Assembly (NCBI GenBank): GCA_020854975.1
Contig: JAHKLQ010000064.1
Span: 1 to 24,624, forward strand
Reading direction: 5' to 3'
DNA length: 24,624 nt
Origin: Methanobacterium sp.
Lineage (GTDB): Archaea; Methanobacteriota; Methanobacteria; Methanobacteriales; Methanobacteriaceae
Position 1 is the stretch's first letter. The number at the start of each line of letters is the position of its first letter. Position numbers and translations under genes: made by a program. Below, piece after piece: positions 1 through 7,612 of the stretch. The notes beneath the pieces were generated by a model. It saw only the letters and a list, made by a program, of their open reading frames with translations. It searched no databases and was not told where the DNA came from.

Positions 1-2
1 TC

Positions 3-407
3 TTCATTCCAATTTATGAATTGGATTTATCATCGTTTTTATTGATTCTTTTAAGCCCTATTTTATTTTATGGGATAATTGCCTTTGTATTATTGTATTT
101 AAACGCTCAGGGTAATCATAAACTGATGTTAAAATATTTTATTGAAGGAATGAAATGGGTTATTCCCCTCTTCCTAATACTGATTTTAATTAATAAATTT
201 TTAATAATGGGATTTGCAGAAGGTTTAAACTTGATTCCTGATATAATTATTTCCATTATCATGTTTTTCCACGTATTACCCCTTATTATAATTTTCATGT
301 ATGGTCCTGTTTTCCTTATTGATACACATCATCCTCAAGCACGATTACATGGTATTATCAATTTAGTTCTCATTTTTGTTGTTATGATAGGAACATGGAG
401 ATTCTAA
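3..407 (+). CDS. Membrane protein, 3' portion (partial at left edge)
   Basis: I do not recognise this gene. It encodes a very hydrophobic protein with about four membrane segments separated by short charged turns, for example the basic stretch around GNHKLMLKY. The C-terminus contains DTHHPQARLHG followed by a last hydrophobic segment. The frame is open to the first base of the window, and the only nearby start is a TTG at 21 with no ribosome binding site, so the true start probably lies outside. If the TTG is used the product is 128 residues. It converges on the GHMP kinase gene with a gap of only 19 bases. No catalytic motif is visible and the function is unknown. Confidence 0.6.
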   Translation, partial: FIPIYELDLSSFLLILLSPILFYGIIAFVLLYLNAQGNHKLMLKYFIEGMKWVIPLFLILILINKFLIMGFAEGLNLIPDIIISIIMFFHVLPLIIIFMYGPVFLIDTHHPQARLHGIINLVLIFVVMIGTWRF

Positions 408-426
408 TACCATAAAAAGAAAAAAA
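408..426 (-). terminator. U-tract terminator after the GHMP kinase gene
   Basis: Read on the minus strand, the bases straight after the kinase stop codon are a run of T broken by single C and A (TTTTTTCTTTTTATGG). Archaeal RNA polymerase commonly terminates at such U-rich tracts without needing a hairpin. No stable stem is seen. The call rests on composition and position only. Confidence 0.4.
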
Positions 427-1551
427 TTATAAATTACTAATTTCATGCCCTCGAGATCGTATTTTAAAGGGAATTTCCTTATACATTCCTTTAAGATCCA
501 CACGTAATTCTTCTAAAGATGCAGGGTCTGGAGAGAATAAGAGAACTCCACCTCCTCCACCAGCACCCAGGGGAAAAATTGTACTATTAAAGTTACAGGC
601 TCGTTGCAGCAGGTCCCATGAATTTTCCATATAACCTTCACACAGTTTTATCCGTATGTTACGATATTTTTCTACTGAATCAAAAACATGACCCCACTTT
701 TGCAATCGTAATCCTTCCCGAAACTCATAGGCTACCTTCAGTTTCTGGGAATGTAACCTATAACCATCTTCAGTGAGTAAGGCGTTTCTCCAGGTCTGAT
801 TAACCTCAGAACTCAGACGGGGGTGTCCAGTGTGGAAGATAGCCATTCTATCCTCTAAAAGTCCATAATCAACAGGTGCTACTAATTCATAACGTTGGGA
901 TTCCCCATACCCAGTGCCGGGATTTCCTGGTTTTCCCCAGGGAAACCAGACATAATCAGTCACTCCTCCAAATATAACATTGGATTGTTCCTGAGTTCCA
1001 GTGATGCTCACCCCAAAACCCTGTTCAATACGTGAAGCTAAAGAAATGAGTTGTATTTTACTGAAAGGTTGTCCTGCTAATTCATTGGCCAATATACATA
1101 CCCCAATGGTAGCAGTTGATGATCCCCCTAGTCCTGAGGATTGTATTCCTTCCCTGAGATTCTGTAAGACAAATTTCACACCTGATAAGTTGAATATTTC
1201 CATTATTTTAAGTAACCAGTTCTCACGGACAGGGGTTACCTTACCAGGATGGGCAGTGACTTCTGTTTCATATTCCACAGATTTCACACCTATAAGATCC
1301 TCATCAAAAGGGTGGGCTTCAATTCGGGTTCCGGTGTCTATGGTTATGCCCACGGTTCTGGGAAGATTCTCCGTCCATTTACATGTAGAATCAGCCATAT
1401 CATAATTATCTGGCAGTTTCCAGAAGGTCTGCTGGAATTCACTTAAATCTAAACTGGATCCCGGACCATCAATCCGATTATAGGCTAAAACTGTAGGTAA
1501 AGCCTTTTCTTCTTCAGCTGCTTGTAATGATTCATGTAACTGGATGGGCAT
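427..1551 (-). CDS. GHMP-family sugar kinase, HddA-like
   Basis: This is a small-molecule kinase of the GHMP superfamily (galactokinase, homoserine kinase, mevalonate kinase, phosphomevalonate kinase), 374 residues. The ATP-binding motif 2 is seen at about 138-148 (SSGLGGSSTAT), followed by a GTQEQSNVIFGG segment at 185-196 like the GKQDQ region of heptose-7-phosphate and fucose kinases. An HTGHPRLSSE segment lies near 230, and glycine-rich motif 3 (GAGGGGGVLLF) at 339-349. The N-terminal substrate motif is unusual (DGPGSSLDL rather than PGRVNLIGEH), so the substrate cannot be named. A weak ribosome binding site (AGAGGAT) lies about 11 bases upstream of the ATG. It follows the GT20 glycosyltransferase gene on the same strand with a 146-base gap, which suggests a shared sugar or cyclitol pathway, but that is inference. 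Confidence 0.8.
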   Translation of the reverse strand: MPIQLHESLQAAEEEKALPTVLAYNRIDGPGSSLDLSEFQQTFWKLPDNYDMADSTCKWTENLPRTVGITIDTGTRIEAHPFDEDLIGVKSVEYETEVTAHPGKVTPVRENWLLKIMEIFNLSGVKFVLQNLREGIQSSGLGGSSTATIGVCILANELAGQPFSKIQLISLASRIEQGFGVSITGTQEQSNVIFGGVTDYVWFPWGKPGNPGTGYGESQRYELVAPVDYGLLEDRMAIFHTGHPRLSSEVNQTWRNALLTEDGYRLHSQKLKVAYEFREGLRLQKWGHVFDSVEKYRNIRIKLCEGYMENSWDLLQRACNFNSTIFPLGAGGGGGVLLFSPDPASLEELRVDLKGMYKEIPFKIRSRGHEISNL

Positions 1552-1580
1552 GAAAATTTTATCCTCTGCTTATAATATCC

Positions 1581-1663
1581 GGGTTATAATCCCATGATCA
1601 TAAATATCATTAATTATAACCCTGTAATTACAAATATCCCTTTTAAAATCTTTAGGTTATAAT
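1581..1663. repeat. Three copies of GGTTATAAT, two forming an inverted repeat
   Basis: The 146-base gap between the GT20 and GHMP kinase genes contains GGGTTATAAT at 1581-1590 and its exact reverse complement ATTATAACCC at 1613-1622, a 10-bp inverted repeat with a 22-base spacer. A third GGTTATAAT lies at 1655-1663. The region lies just upstream of the kinase start and is a plausible promoter/operator, because TATAAT-like cores can serve as archaeal TATA elements. Which strand and which copy act is not determined. Confidence 0.4.
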
Positions 1664-1697
1664 GATCCTCTAATTATGTTATCATCCTAAAGGATAT

Positions 1698-3224
1698 TTA
1701 ATTCATTCTTATGGCTTCATCAGGGGTTTCATTTAATTTGACTTCCTGTTTTTCGTGCATGATCATTTCTATATCATTCAACTGATCAGATGTCCATTTA
1801 TTCAGGTCATTTCTTTCCAGGGCTGCTCTTGCTTCACGCAGTAACAATGCTTTGCTCTCATCATCCATCAATAATGCCATGTCAATGGATTCAGCTGTCT
1901 GCCGCAGGTCATAAGGATTGATACAGATAGCTCCATTTTTCAGTTCCTCATAACATCCGGCTCCAGTGGAAAGGATCAGTGCACCGTTATTTTCATTGAC
2001 CACACTTCCTTCTTTGGCCACGATATTCATACCATCCAGGATGGGGTTGACCATCAAGACGTCGTATCTTTTCAGGAGGGCAACTACCAGGTCATAATCC
2101 CCCCGGCAAATATATTTAATAGGCTCCCAATCATCTGTTCCGTGTTTCTGGTTGATTTCACGGACCATGTCCCTTATGTTATCTGTGTATTCCCTGTAGA
2201 TCTTTATATCCTGTCTGGAAGGCATTAGGGTTGCTACAAATTTAACCTTTTCTCTCCATTCTGGATACCTATCCAGGAACATGTCATAGGCTTGGAATCC
2301 TCTGATGATATTTTTGGATAAATCTGCCCGGTCTGTTCTGTAAATTAACTTGCAGTCTCCCAATATCTCATCCACTTCTTTTTCCTTGGCAATGACCTTC
2401 GAATCCTGGGCCTGTTTTTGTAACGTTTTTACATCTACACTGATAGGGTAAGTTCTCACATGACAGGTGTGTCCATTATACAGGATATCTCCCAATTTTT
2501 CATCCACTAATGCTGTGGGTAGGATGTGTTTAATGGTCTGGAAGAAGTTGTTCATGTAACGGGGGATGTGGAATCCCAGTACATCATTGGTGAGTATGCT
2601 TTCCAGGATCTCAGTCTGCATGTGGTTGGGGAGTTGCTGGAATATTTCTGGCGGGGGGAATGGGATGTGGACAAATTGACTCATGAGAACATCAGGATGC
2701 TGTTCTCTTATCAAGCGGGGTGTTAAATAGATATGATAGTCCTGTAACATTACAATAGGTGTTTTATCAGAATTAGCCACTTCATTTCCTATAGCTTCTG
2801 CGAATTTACGGTTCACAAACTGGTAGGAATCCCAGGCCTGGTGCAGTTCATCATCAGCGCAGGGTGAGTAGGGTGGGTTCCACATGGAATGATGAATGAA
2901 CCATAATAGTGGGTTGGCAAATTTACCATTGAAATCATTAAAAACATCTTCTTCTGTTTCCACGAAACGAAGGTAATATTCAGGCTCTTCTAAAGGTATG
3001 GGAACATTATAATGGTACTTCTGGTTCACATAGGAGTCACATTCTCCAATGGCAGAGGAAACCCATTTTCCATGTGTTTGTTGCAGGAATGGTATCATAG
3101 ACCCCACTATCCCCCCTGCACCACGTATTAGTTCAAGCTTTCCTTTATTATCACGTTTAAACAGCACTGGTCCTCGGTTAGAGGACACGATTATTTCTTT
3201 ATCCTGTAAAAATTCTGAGTTCAT
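1698..3224 (-). CDS. Trehalose-6-phosphate-synthase-like glycosyltransferase (GT20)
   Basis: This 508-residue protein is a retaining glycosyltransferase of family GT20, which moves glucose from a nucleotide sugar to a sugar phosphate or cyclitol. Family motifs run in order: SNRGPV at 15-20, GAGGIVGS at 35-42, LLWFIHH near 106-112, QFVNRKFAEAI near 135-145, QDYH at 161-164, HIPFPPPE at 186-193, GFHIPRY near 217-223, DRADLSKN at 298-305 and DGMNIVAKE at 397-405. The SNRGP start and the RTDRADLSKNIIRGF and MPSRQD segments recall the VldE-like/actinobacterial branch more than E. coli OtsA. No phosphatase domain is fused. I chose the ATG at 3224, which has GGAGAG 7 bases upstream. An upstream ATG at 3326 would add 34 residues that do not look like the family. 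Acceptor specificity is unknown. Confidence 0.82.
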   Translation of the reverse strand: MNSEFLQDKEIIVSSNRGPVLFKRDNKGKLELIRGAGGIVGSMIPFLQQTHGKWVSSAIGECDSYVNQKYHYNVPIPLEEPEYYLRFVETEEDVFNDFNGKFANPLLWFIHHSMWNPPYSPCADDELHQAWDSYQFVNRKFAEAIGNEVANSDKTPIVMLQDYHIYLTPRLIREQHPDVLMSQFVHIPFPPPEIFQQLPNHMQTEILESILTNDVLGFHIPRYMNNFFQTIKHILPTALVDEKLGDILYNGHTCHVRTYPISVDVKTLQKQAQDSKVIAKEKEVDEILGDCKLIYRTDRADLSKNIIRGFQAYDMFLDRYPEWREKVKFVATLMPSRQDIKIYREYTDNIRDMVREINQKHGTDDWEPIKYICRGDYDLVVALLKRYDVLMVNPILDGMNIVAKEGSVVNENNGALILSTGAGCYEELKNGAICINPYDLRQTAESIDMALLMDDESKALLLREARAALERNDLNKWTSDQLNDIEMIMHEKQEVKLNETPDEAIRMN

Positions 3225-3720
3225 ATTGGTCTCTCCAGGTGTGGATATCAATCTAGAAACCAATTGAACTGTATAACATAACCAAAACCCTGAATAGGCC
3301 CGCCTCCAATTGGTACTAATTTTCATTCCTCACTAACTGTATAGTGGTCGATCTTCCTCTATTAAAAGATTTACTATTGTATTAAGCTTTTTGGAAAAAA
3401 TGCACAACAACCAGAACAAGGATTCCATCAATTAATCTGAGATTAAGTTTACTAATGGATTAGGGGTTGTATTAGATGATTATTTTTTTTAATTTCCACA
3501 TAATTTTTATATGGTGAGTACTTATTGTGTTTATCATAATTTGGGGAATGAAACAATGATATTTTAATCTATTAAAGAAATGCACAATCATATTAAGATA
3601 ATAAATCGTTTCAAGATTGTTATTATGTTTTTTAATCAGGATTATTTGTTAATCATGAAAAAACTCCACAAACTTATTATATAATAAATTATAGTAATAG
3701 CTAACTAAATAAATCCTTGA
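3225..3720. other. AT-rich intergenic region, divergent promoters
   Basis: This gap separates the divergent GT20 and beta-helix protein genes. It is AT-rich and holds no convincing ORF, tRNA or rRNA. Two TATA-like stretches face the plus-strand gene: TTTTTATATGG near 3505-3515 and a 14-bp perfect palindrome TTATTATATAATAA at 3674-3687. The latter lies about 33-47 bases before the ATG and is the better promoter candidate. I see nothing else in it. Confidence 0.35.
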
Positions 3721-4401
3721 ATGAAATTTTTAAGGGGAGTAAATAACATAGAAAAAGCTAATTTTAAATGGGAACAATTAATAGTGTGCTTATTAGTTCT
3801 GGGCATGGCTATGATAATCACTGCGGGCTCATCCTTTGCAGCAAGTGAAATCATCTATGTTAGCACAGATGGGAACGATGCCTGGAACGGATTATCAGCC
3901 ACCTATGATCCAAGTACTGGTAATGGGCCTAAAGCAACCATACAAAACGCTGTAGATACCGTGGATGATAATGGAACGGTATATGTGGCTGCGGGAACCT
4001 ATTACGAAAACTTGCTTATCAACAAAGATGTTTATTTAATTGGAGAAGGTCCAGATACTACCATTATAAATGGTCAGCAAAGCAACAGTGTAATTGCATT
4101 TTATGGTACAAACATGCTACCTGTAACTCCGTTAACCCTTGGTGTCAGTGGATTCACCCTCACCAATGGTCATGCAAGTTATGGTGGAGGAATATACAAT
4201 AATGGTGGTAATTTATTCCTGGCAAACTCTAAAATCACTGCAAACAGTGCCAATAAAGGTGGAGGAATCTACAACTCGGGTACTTCAACTGCTGATGATT
4301 TAACCATTATAGACGGAAACTCACCAGATAATGTTTATGGTAATCCTGTGGTCTATGTTACCTCAGAAGAGATTTCCCAGGATTTGTTATCCCCCTATTA
4401 A
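3721..4401 (+). CDS. Short secreted beta-helix, adhesin-like protein
   Basis: The product (226 residues) starts with a basic N-terminus and a hydrophobic segment at about 19-40 ending in SSFAAS, a likely Sec signal with cleavage near residue 41. The mature part begins IIYVSTDGNDAWNG and KATIQNAVDTV, the usual opening of right-handed parallel beta-helix surface proteins, and continues with GGGIYNNGGNLFLANS and GGGIYNSGTSTADD repeats. Similar domains occur in the large adhesin-like proteins of Methanobacteriales. This one is very short: it has only a few coils and no visible wall-binding repeat or membrane anchor, so it is either released or a truncated remnant. No clear Shine-Dalgarno precedes the ATG, so it may be leaderless or use the TATA element just upstream. 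A hairpin terminator follows. Confidence 0.75.
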   Translation: MKFLRGVNNIEKANFKWEQLIVCLLVLGMAMIITAGSSFAASEIIYVSTDGNDAWNGLSATYDPSTGNGPKATIQNAVDTVDDNGTVYVAAGTYYENLLINKDVYLIGEGPDTTIINGQQSNSVIAFYGTNMLPVTPLTLGVSGFTLTNGHASYGGGIYNNGGNLFLANSKITANSANKGGGIYNSGTSTADDLTIIDGNSPDNVYGNPVVYVTSEEISQDLLSPY

Positions 4402-4433
4402 TACCCTAACATTATAACAGTGCTTACATCTGA

Positions 4434-4465
4434 AAAGAGATAAAAATGTCTCTTTATTTTCCTAT
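4434..4465 (+). terminator. Hairpin plus T-rich tail after the beta-helix gene
   Basis: A 7-bp stem is formed by AAAGAGA at 4434-4440 and TCTCTTT at 4449-4455 with an 8-base loop, followed by a T-rich stretch (ATTTTCCTATTTTTC). It lies about 35 bases after the stop codon and between two convergent genes, so it probably ends the beta-helix transcript. Confidence 0.45.
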
Positions 4466-4553
4466 TTTTCCAAAAAAAATTAAAAATAATATAAATTTTT
4501 GGTTAATTCTTAGAATAAATTCTATTATAATTATTTCAAGTAATCACTCATCT

Positions 4554-5273
4554 TTATTTCAAGTAATCATTCATCTGGGAAAGATAAAGTGCAGAACGCA
4601 TCATTTTCTCCCTTACATCCGGAATAAAACCTTCCAGAAACTCCAGTACCTCACCGGGAAGTCCAGCCTCTTCTTCGAAAACACAATTCAAACCCTCGAT
4701 CTCTACCCATGATTTAATCCATGATCTGGGAACGTTTATAAGAGGATAAACCATCTTCACTCCATCAGAACAAGTGTGCAAACTTACTAGGTCCAGGTTC
4801 TCCCCATCCAGTATGGTTCCTATGATATGTTCCACCTCCCCATCCAGGGTGAGGGGTAAAGCCACTGCATCTACATTCAATTCTTGTTTTTCTGGGAGTT
4901 TAAATTCCTCCCTTTCCTTGAAATTGAATTCTGGAACCATGACTAATTCCACCCCATACTTGCGGGTGTAAGGCTCTAAAACAGCATAAAGGGTTCGATT
5001 AACACAGTTAGAAGGATTGGCCACTATTATCTTATCATGGGGTTTCAGTGCATTTTTAAGGACTCGGGAAGCACGGGTACAGATCTTCTGAAACATTTTA
5101 CTCCTTTTAACCTCAAAATTAGGGAAATGCTCCAGGAATATTTCTTCCCTTTTACGGGAGAAACGTGACAGCTTCAGATTGTTGATATAAATCTTTTCAT
5201 CAATTATACTAACAAACCTGGTTTCCACACCATTTTTTTGGAGGAACCTAACCACTTCTTGCTTTTTTACCAT
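4554..5273 (-). CDS. Conserved-looking protein of unknown function
   Basis: I do not recognise this family. The product is about 239 residues, soluble, with no signal peptide or membrane segment. The N-terminal third is basic (a KLSRFSRKREEIF region). The middle has an alternating beta/alpha pattern, DKIIVANPSNCVNRTLYAV followed by YGVELVMVPEF, that resembles a Rossmann-like or nucleotide-binding fold, but no PP-loop (SGGxDS) or P-loop is present. The C-terminus is acidic. I prefer the ATG at 5273 because the preceding TTG at 5288 has no ribosome binding site, whereas a G-rich GTGGGA lies 4 bases before the ATG. It diverges from the GXGXG gene across a short gap. Codon use matches its neighbours, so it appears to be a real resident gene. 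Confidence 0.65.
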   Translation of the reverse strand: MVKKQEVVRFLQKNGVETRFVSIIDEKIYINNLKLSRFSRKREEIFLEHFPNFEVKRSKMFQKICTRASRVLKNALKPHDKIIVANPSNCVNRTLYAVLEPYTRKYGVELVMVPEFNFKEREEFKLPEKQELNVDAVALPLTLDGEVEHIIGTILDGENLDLVSLHTCSDGVKMVYPLINVPRSWIKSWVEIEGLNCVFEEEAGLPGEVLEFLEGFIPDVREKMMRSALYLSQMNDYLK

Positions 5274-5409
5274 GATTTCCCACTTCAAAAGATGAATAAT
5301 TTTAAAGGATAATAGGGTCCGATTAACTGGATAATGATTTTTTTATTAAGGGGATCAGATAAACTTATAGCAAAATGAGTTAGGGGTAAATTATGAGAGG
5401 GGTTTTATT

Positions 5410-6342
5410 ATGTTCAAGATCTTCGGCCGTAAATCAGAAAATGACGGAGACAGGGAATTCCTGGAAATAGAAGTAACTGAACCGGTGGATTGTTTAGGGG
5501 ACTTTACCTTCAACTTCCACTGGCAGCATAAGGGAGAGAAACTGGATCCTGCCTGGAAAATTCCTGGAAATGATGTAACATTTGGTGAAGTGGTGGAACA
5601 CCTTAAAAATAATGGTAATGTGCGTATTAAAGGTGATGCTGGGCACCGTCTGGCTAGTAGTATGGGTGTGGACCTCCAGTACTTTCAAGGAACAGGAAAA
5701 GACATTTCTGTGGGAGATATCTATGTGGAAGGAAATGTTGACACCCGTATGGGGATCAGTATGACCAGGGGAAGCATCTATGTTCGAGGAGAAGTTAAGG
5801 AGCCCATGGGTAATCTGGTGGAAGTTAAATCCAACCAAAAAGGTTACCGGCAGCTTAGAAGCATAACTGACATCGTTACTAACGGGTTAAATGGAAGTAA
5901 AGTGGTGGGTTGTCAGTTCACCGGGAAAAAATTCATAATTGATGATGGCACAATAAAAGACACTGTGGGTGCCCGGTTAGATGTGGATATGGAGATCATA
6001 AAAAAAGGAGATGTGGATCTTTCCACCGGGATACTCATGCGCCAGGGTACTGTCCGGGTAAATGGAAATGCAGGGAAAAACACTGGAGCACTTCTTAACG
6101 GTGGTACAATTATTATTGATGGGAATACTGATGACTTTACAGCTATTGATATGATTAAAGGAACCCTCATCATCAATGGAAATGCTGGTAAATTCCTGGC
6201 TGCTAACAAGAAAACCGGGATGATTTTTGCAAAAAAGGGAAGTCCCATACCACCTACAGAAGAGAAAACTCTTCAGAGCGCGGACCAACAACTCCTAATA
6301 GCACATACCTTCAATCCTACTGGTTTTAAGAAGTTTGAGTGA
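5410..6342 (+). CDS. GXGXG-repeat protein, FwdC / glutamate synthase C-terminal-like
   Basis: This 310-residue protein carries the GXGXG beta-helix domain shared by subunit C of formylmethanofuran dehydrogenase and the C-terminal domain of glutamate synthase. The repeats are visible as runs of 15-20 residues: GNVRIKGDAGHRLASSM, GDIYVEGNVDTRMGISM, GSIYVRGEVKEPMGNLV, then GTVRVNGNAGKNTGALL, GTIIIDGNTDDF and GTLIINGNAGKFLAA. FwdC is a scaffold subunit, and no catalytic centre is expected here. The protein is not beside other fwd/fmd genes, so it is probably a stand-alone FwdC paralogue; some archaeal members carry the misleading name tributyrin esterase. The ATG is preceded by GAGAGGGG about 8 bases upstream. 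Exact function is unknown. Confidence 0.75.
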   Translation: MFKIFGRKSENDGDREFLEIEVTEPVDCLGDFTFNFHWQHKGEKLDPAWKIPGNDVTFGEVVEHLKNNGNVRIKGDAGHRLASSMGVDLQYFQGTGKDISVGDIYVEGNVDTRMGISMTRGSIYVRGEVKEPMGNLVEVKSNQKGYRQLRSITDIVTNGLNGSKVVGCQFTGKKFIIDDGTIKDTVGARLDVDMEIIKKGDVDLSTGILMRQGTVRVNGNAGKNTGALLNGGTIIIDGNTDDFTAIDMIKGTLIINGNAGKFLAANKKTGMIFAKKGSPIPPTEEKTLQSADQQLLIAHTFNPTGFKKFE

Positions 6343-6431
6343 GAAATAGGGACATTAAAGAAGTTAGTGAAATAGGTGGCTATTAAGAAAATCAGTAGTA
6401 TATAAGAATCTAAAAATCAGGCCAACTATTA

Positions 6432-6452
6432 ATTTAATTTTTAAAATTAAAT
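6432..6452. terminator. AT-only inverted repeat between convergent genes
   Basis: ATTTAATTTT at 6432-6441 pairs exactly with AAAATTAAAT at 6443-6452 around a single base. It lies between the ends of the convergent GXGXG and DUF368 genes and gives a T-run on one strand and an A-run on the other, so it could terminate in both directions. A chance palindrome in AT-rich DNA is possible. Confidence 0.3.
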
Positions 6453-6487
6453 CAAAGATATTTTTAAAATAAAAGATTTATGGGTTT

Positions 6488-7363
6488 TTAAGTTTCCCAT
6501 TGCAACTGATATTTTTCAAACTGTCTTTCCAGGATTATGACCAGGGCAAATCCAATTACTCCCGCGATGATTACGGGGATGATGGAGTCCATACTGGTAG
6601 CTATCTTTTGATAGGGTAGACGCAGGGTACCGACCATCAATCCCACCAGGAAGGCCATGGTTATGGATTTATGATGTTCCAGAAGGTAGTTCAGGATTCT
6701 GGAGAAGGATAAAATACCTATCACTGCCCCTATTCCAAAGGTGATGATATCCACGAATTTAAGCTGATTTAAGGCAGCCAGCATGTATTCATACTGATTC
6801 AGTAGTAATAATATGAAGGCTCCCGAAATACCGGGCAATATCATGGCACAGATAGCCACCATTCCAGACAGGAATATGACCGGTAGGGTATGGTTGGCTT
6901 GCACCGGGTTTAATCCCACAAACAGGATGGCAAACACAAATCCTATTAATAAAAAAACTATGTTCTTAAGGTTAAGTTCTTCCACGTGTTTGTAAACGAA
7001 ACCTGCTGAGGCTAATATCAGGCCAAAGAAAAAAGCATAAGTAGTGGCAGTATATGCGGTGAGCATCAACGTCATGATCTTTGACATGGTCAACACTGCC
7101 AATCCAATTCCCAAAAGAAGAGGTATAAAAAGGTTAAAATCCCATTTCATGAGTTCTTCTTTAGATTTAGCAAAATTTCCTTTCAAGGCGGCTATAATGA
7201 AATTAGCATTTATCTGGCTGATGGCATGGACCAATCTCTGATAGATGCCAGTAATGAGTGCCATAGTACCCCCGGAAACCCCGGGGATCACATCTGCAGT
7301 GCCCATCAATAATCCACGTAAGAATATTAAGAAGGTGTCCCTGTAATTCTCGATTTTTCCCAT
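6488..7363 (-). CDS. DUF368 membrane protein, polyprenyl-phosphate transporter-like
   Basis: This 291-residue, multi-pass membrane protein carries both hallmarks of the DUF368 family: GTADVIPGVSGGT at 21-33 and the related inverted-repeat motif MILPGISGAF at 174-183. Roughly eight hydrophobic segments follow. In bacteria, DUF368 proteins (PopT) were shown to return undecaprenyl phosphate across the membrane for cell-wall lipid recycling. In an archaeon the likely cargo is the polyprenyl or dolichyl phosphate carrier of pseudomurein or glycoprotein synthesis, which is inference. The start is well supported: TTAGGAGGATT lies just upstream of the ATG. It diverges from the M48 protease gene across about 250 bases that hold a candidate minus-strand TATA box (AATCTATAAAG, about 7420-7430). 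Confidence 0.85.
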   Translation of the reverse strand: MGKIENYRDTFLIFLRGLLMGTADVIPGVSGGTMALITGIYQRLVHAISQINANFIIAALKGNFAKSKEELMKWDFNLFIPLLLGIGLAVLTMSKIMTLMLTAYTATTYAFFFGLILASAGFVYKHVEELNLKNIVFLLIGFVFAILFVGLNPVQANHTLPVIFLSGMVAICAMILPGISGAFILLLLNQYEYMLAALNQLKFVDIITFGIGAVIGILSFSRILNYLLEHHKSITMAFLVGLMVGTLRLPYQKIATSMDSIIPVIIAGVIGFALVIILERQFEKYQLQWET

Positions 7364-7544
7364 GATGATAATCCTCCTAAAAACAATTTGATTAATAAAT
7401 TGATAAGTACGAGTTGAATGTCTTTATAGATTAAGTTGAATCTTATTGATACAAGTTATTAATAAAAACATAACCTCCATATTATTCCTCTCATCCACAT
7501 ATATTCAAGCTTAATTTTTGAGTATTTATGTTGAAATTGATTAC

Positions 7545-7553
7545 ATTTATATA
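7545..7553 (+). promoter_or_regulatory. Candidate TATA box for the M48 protease gene
   Basis: ATTTATATAGG lies about 60 bases before the ATG of the protease gene, which leaves room for a short leader carrying the AGGTG ribosome binding site. This is positional inference, and an AATATATAGG closer to the gene is an alternative. Confidence 0.35.
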
Positions 7554-7612
7554 GGTGGTTCCTTACTATTAATCGCTGAACAAAAAAAATTAATATATAG
7601 GCAGGTGTAGAA

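Noticed and set aside
1001..1405. Antisense open frame within the GHMP kinase gene
   Set aside because: It overlaps the intact kinase frame, and its composition reflects the complementary strand.
3225..3720. tRNA or small RNA gene in the large intergenic gap
   Set aside because: No T-loop-like GGTTCRA motif, cloverleaf pairing or GC-rich island was found here or in the other intergenic gaps.
4446..4712. Plus-strand open frame after the beta-helix gene
   Set aside because: It starts inside the terminator hairpin and runs antisense through the end of the convergent gene.
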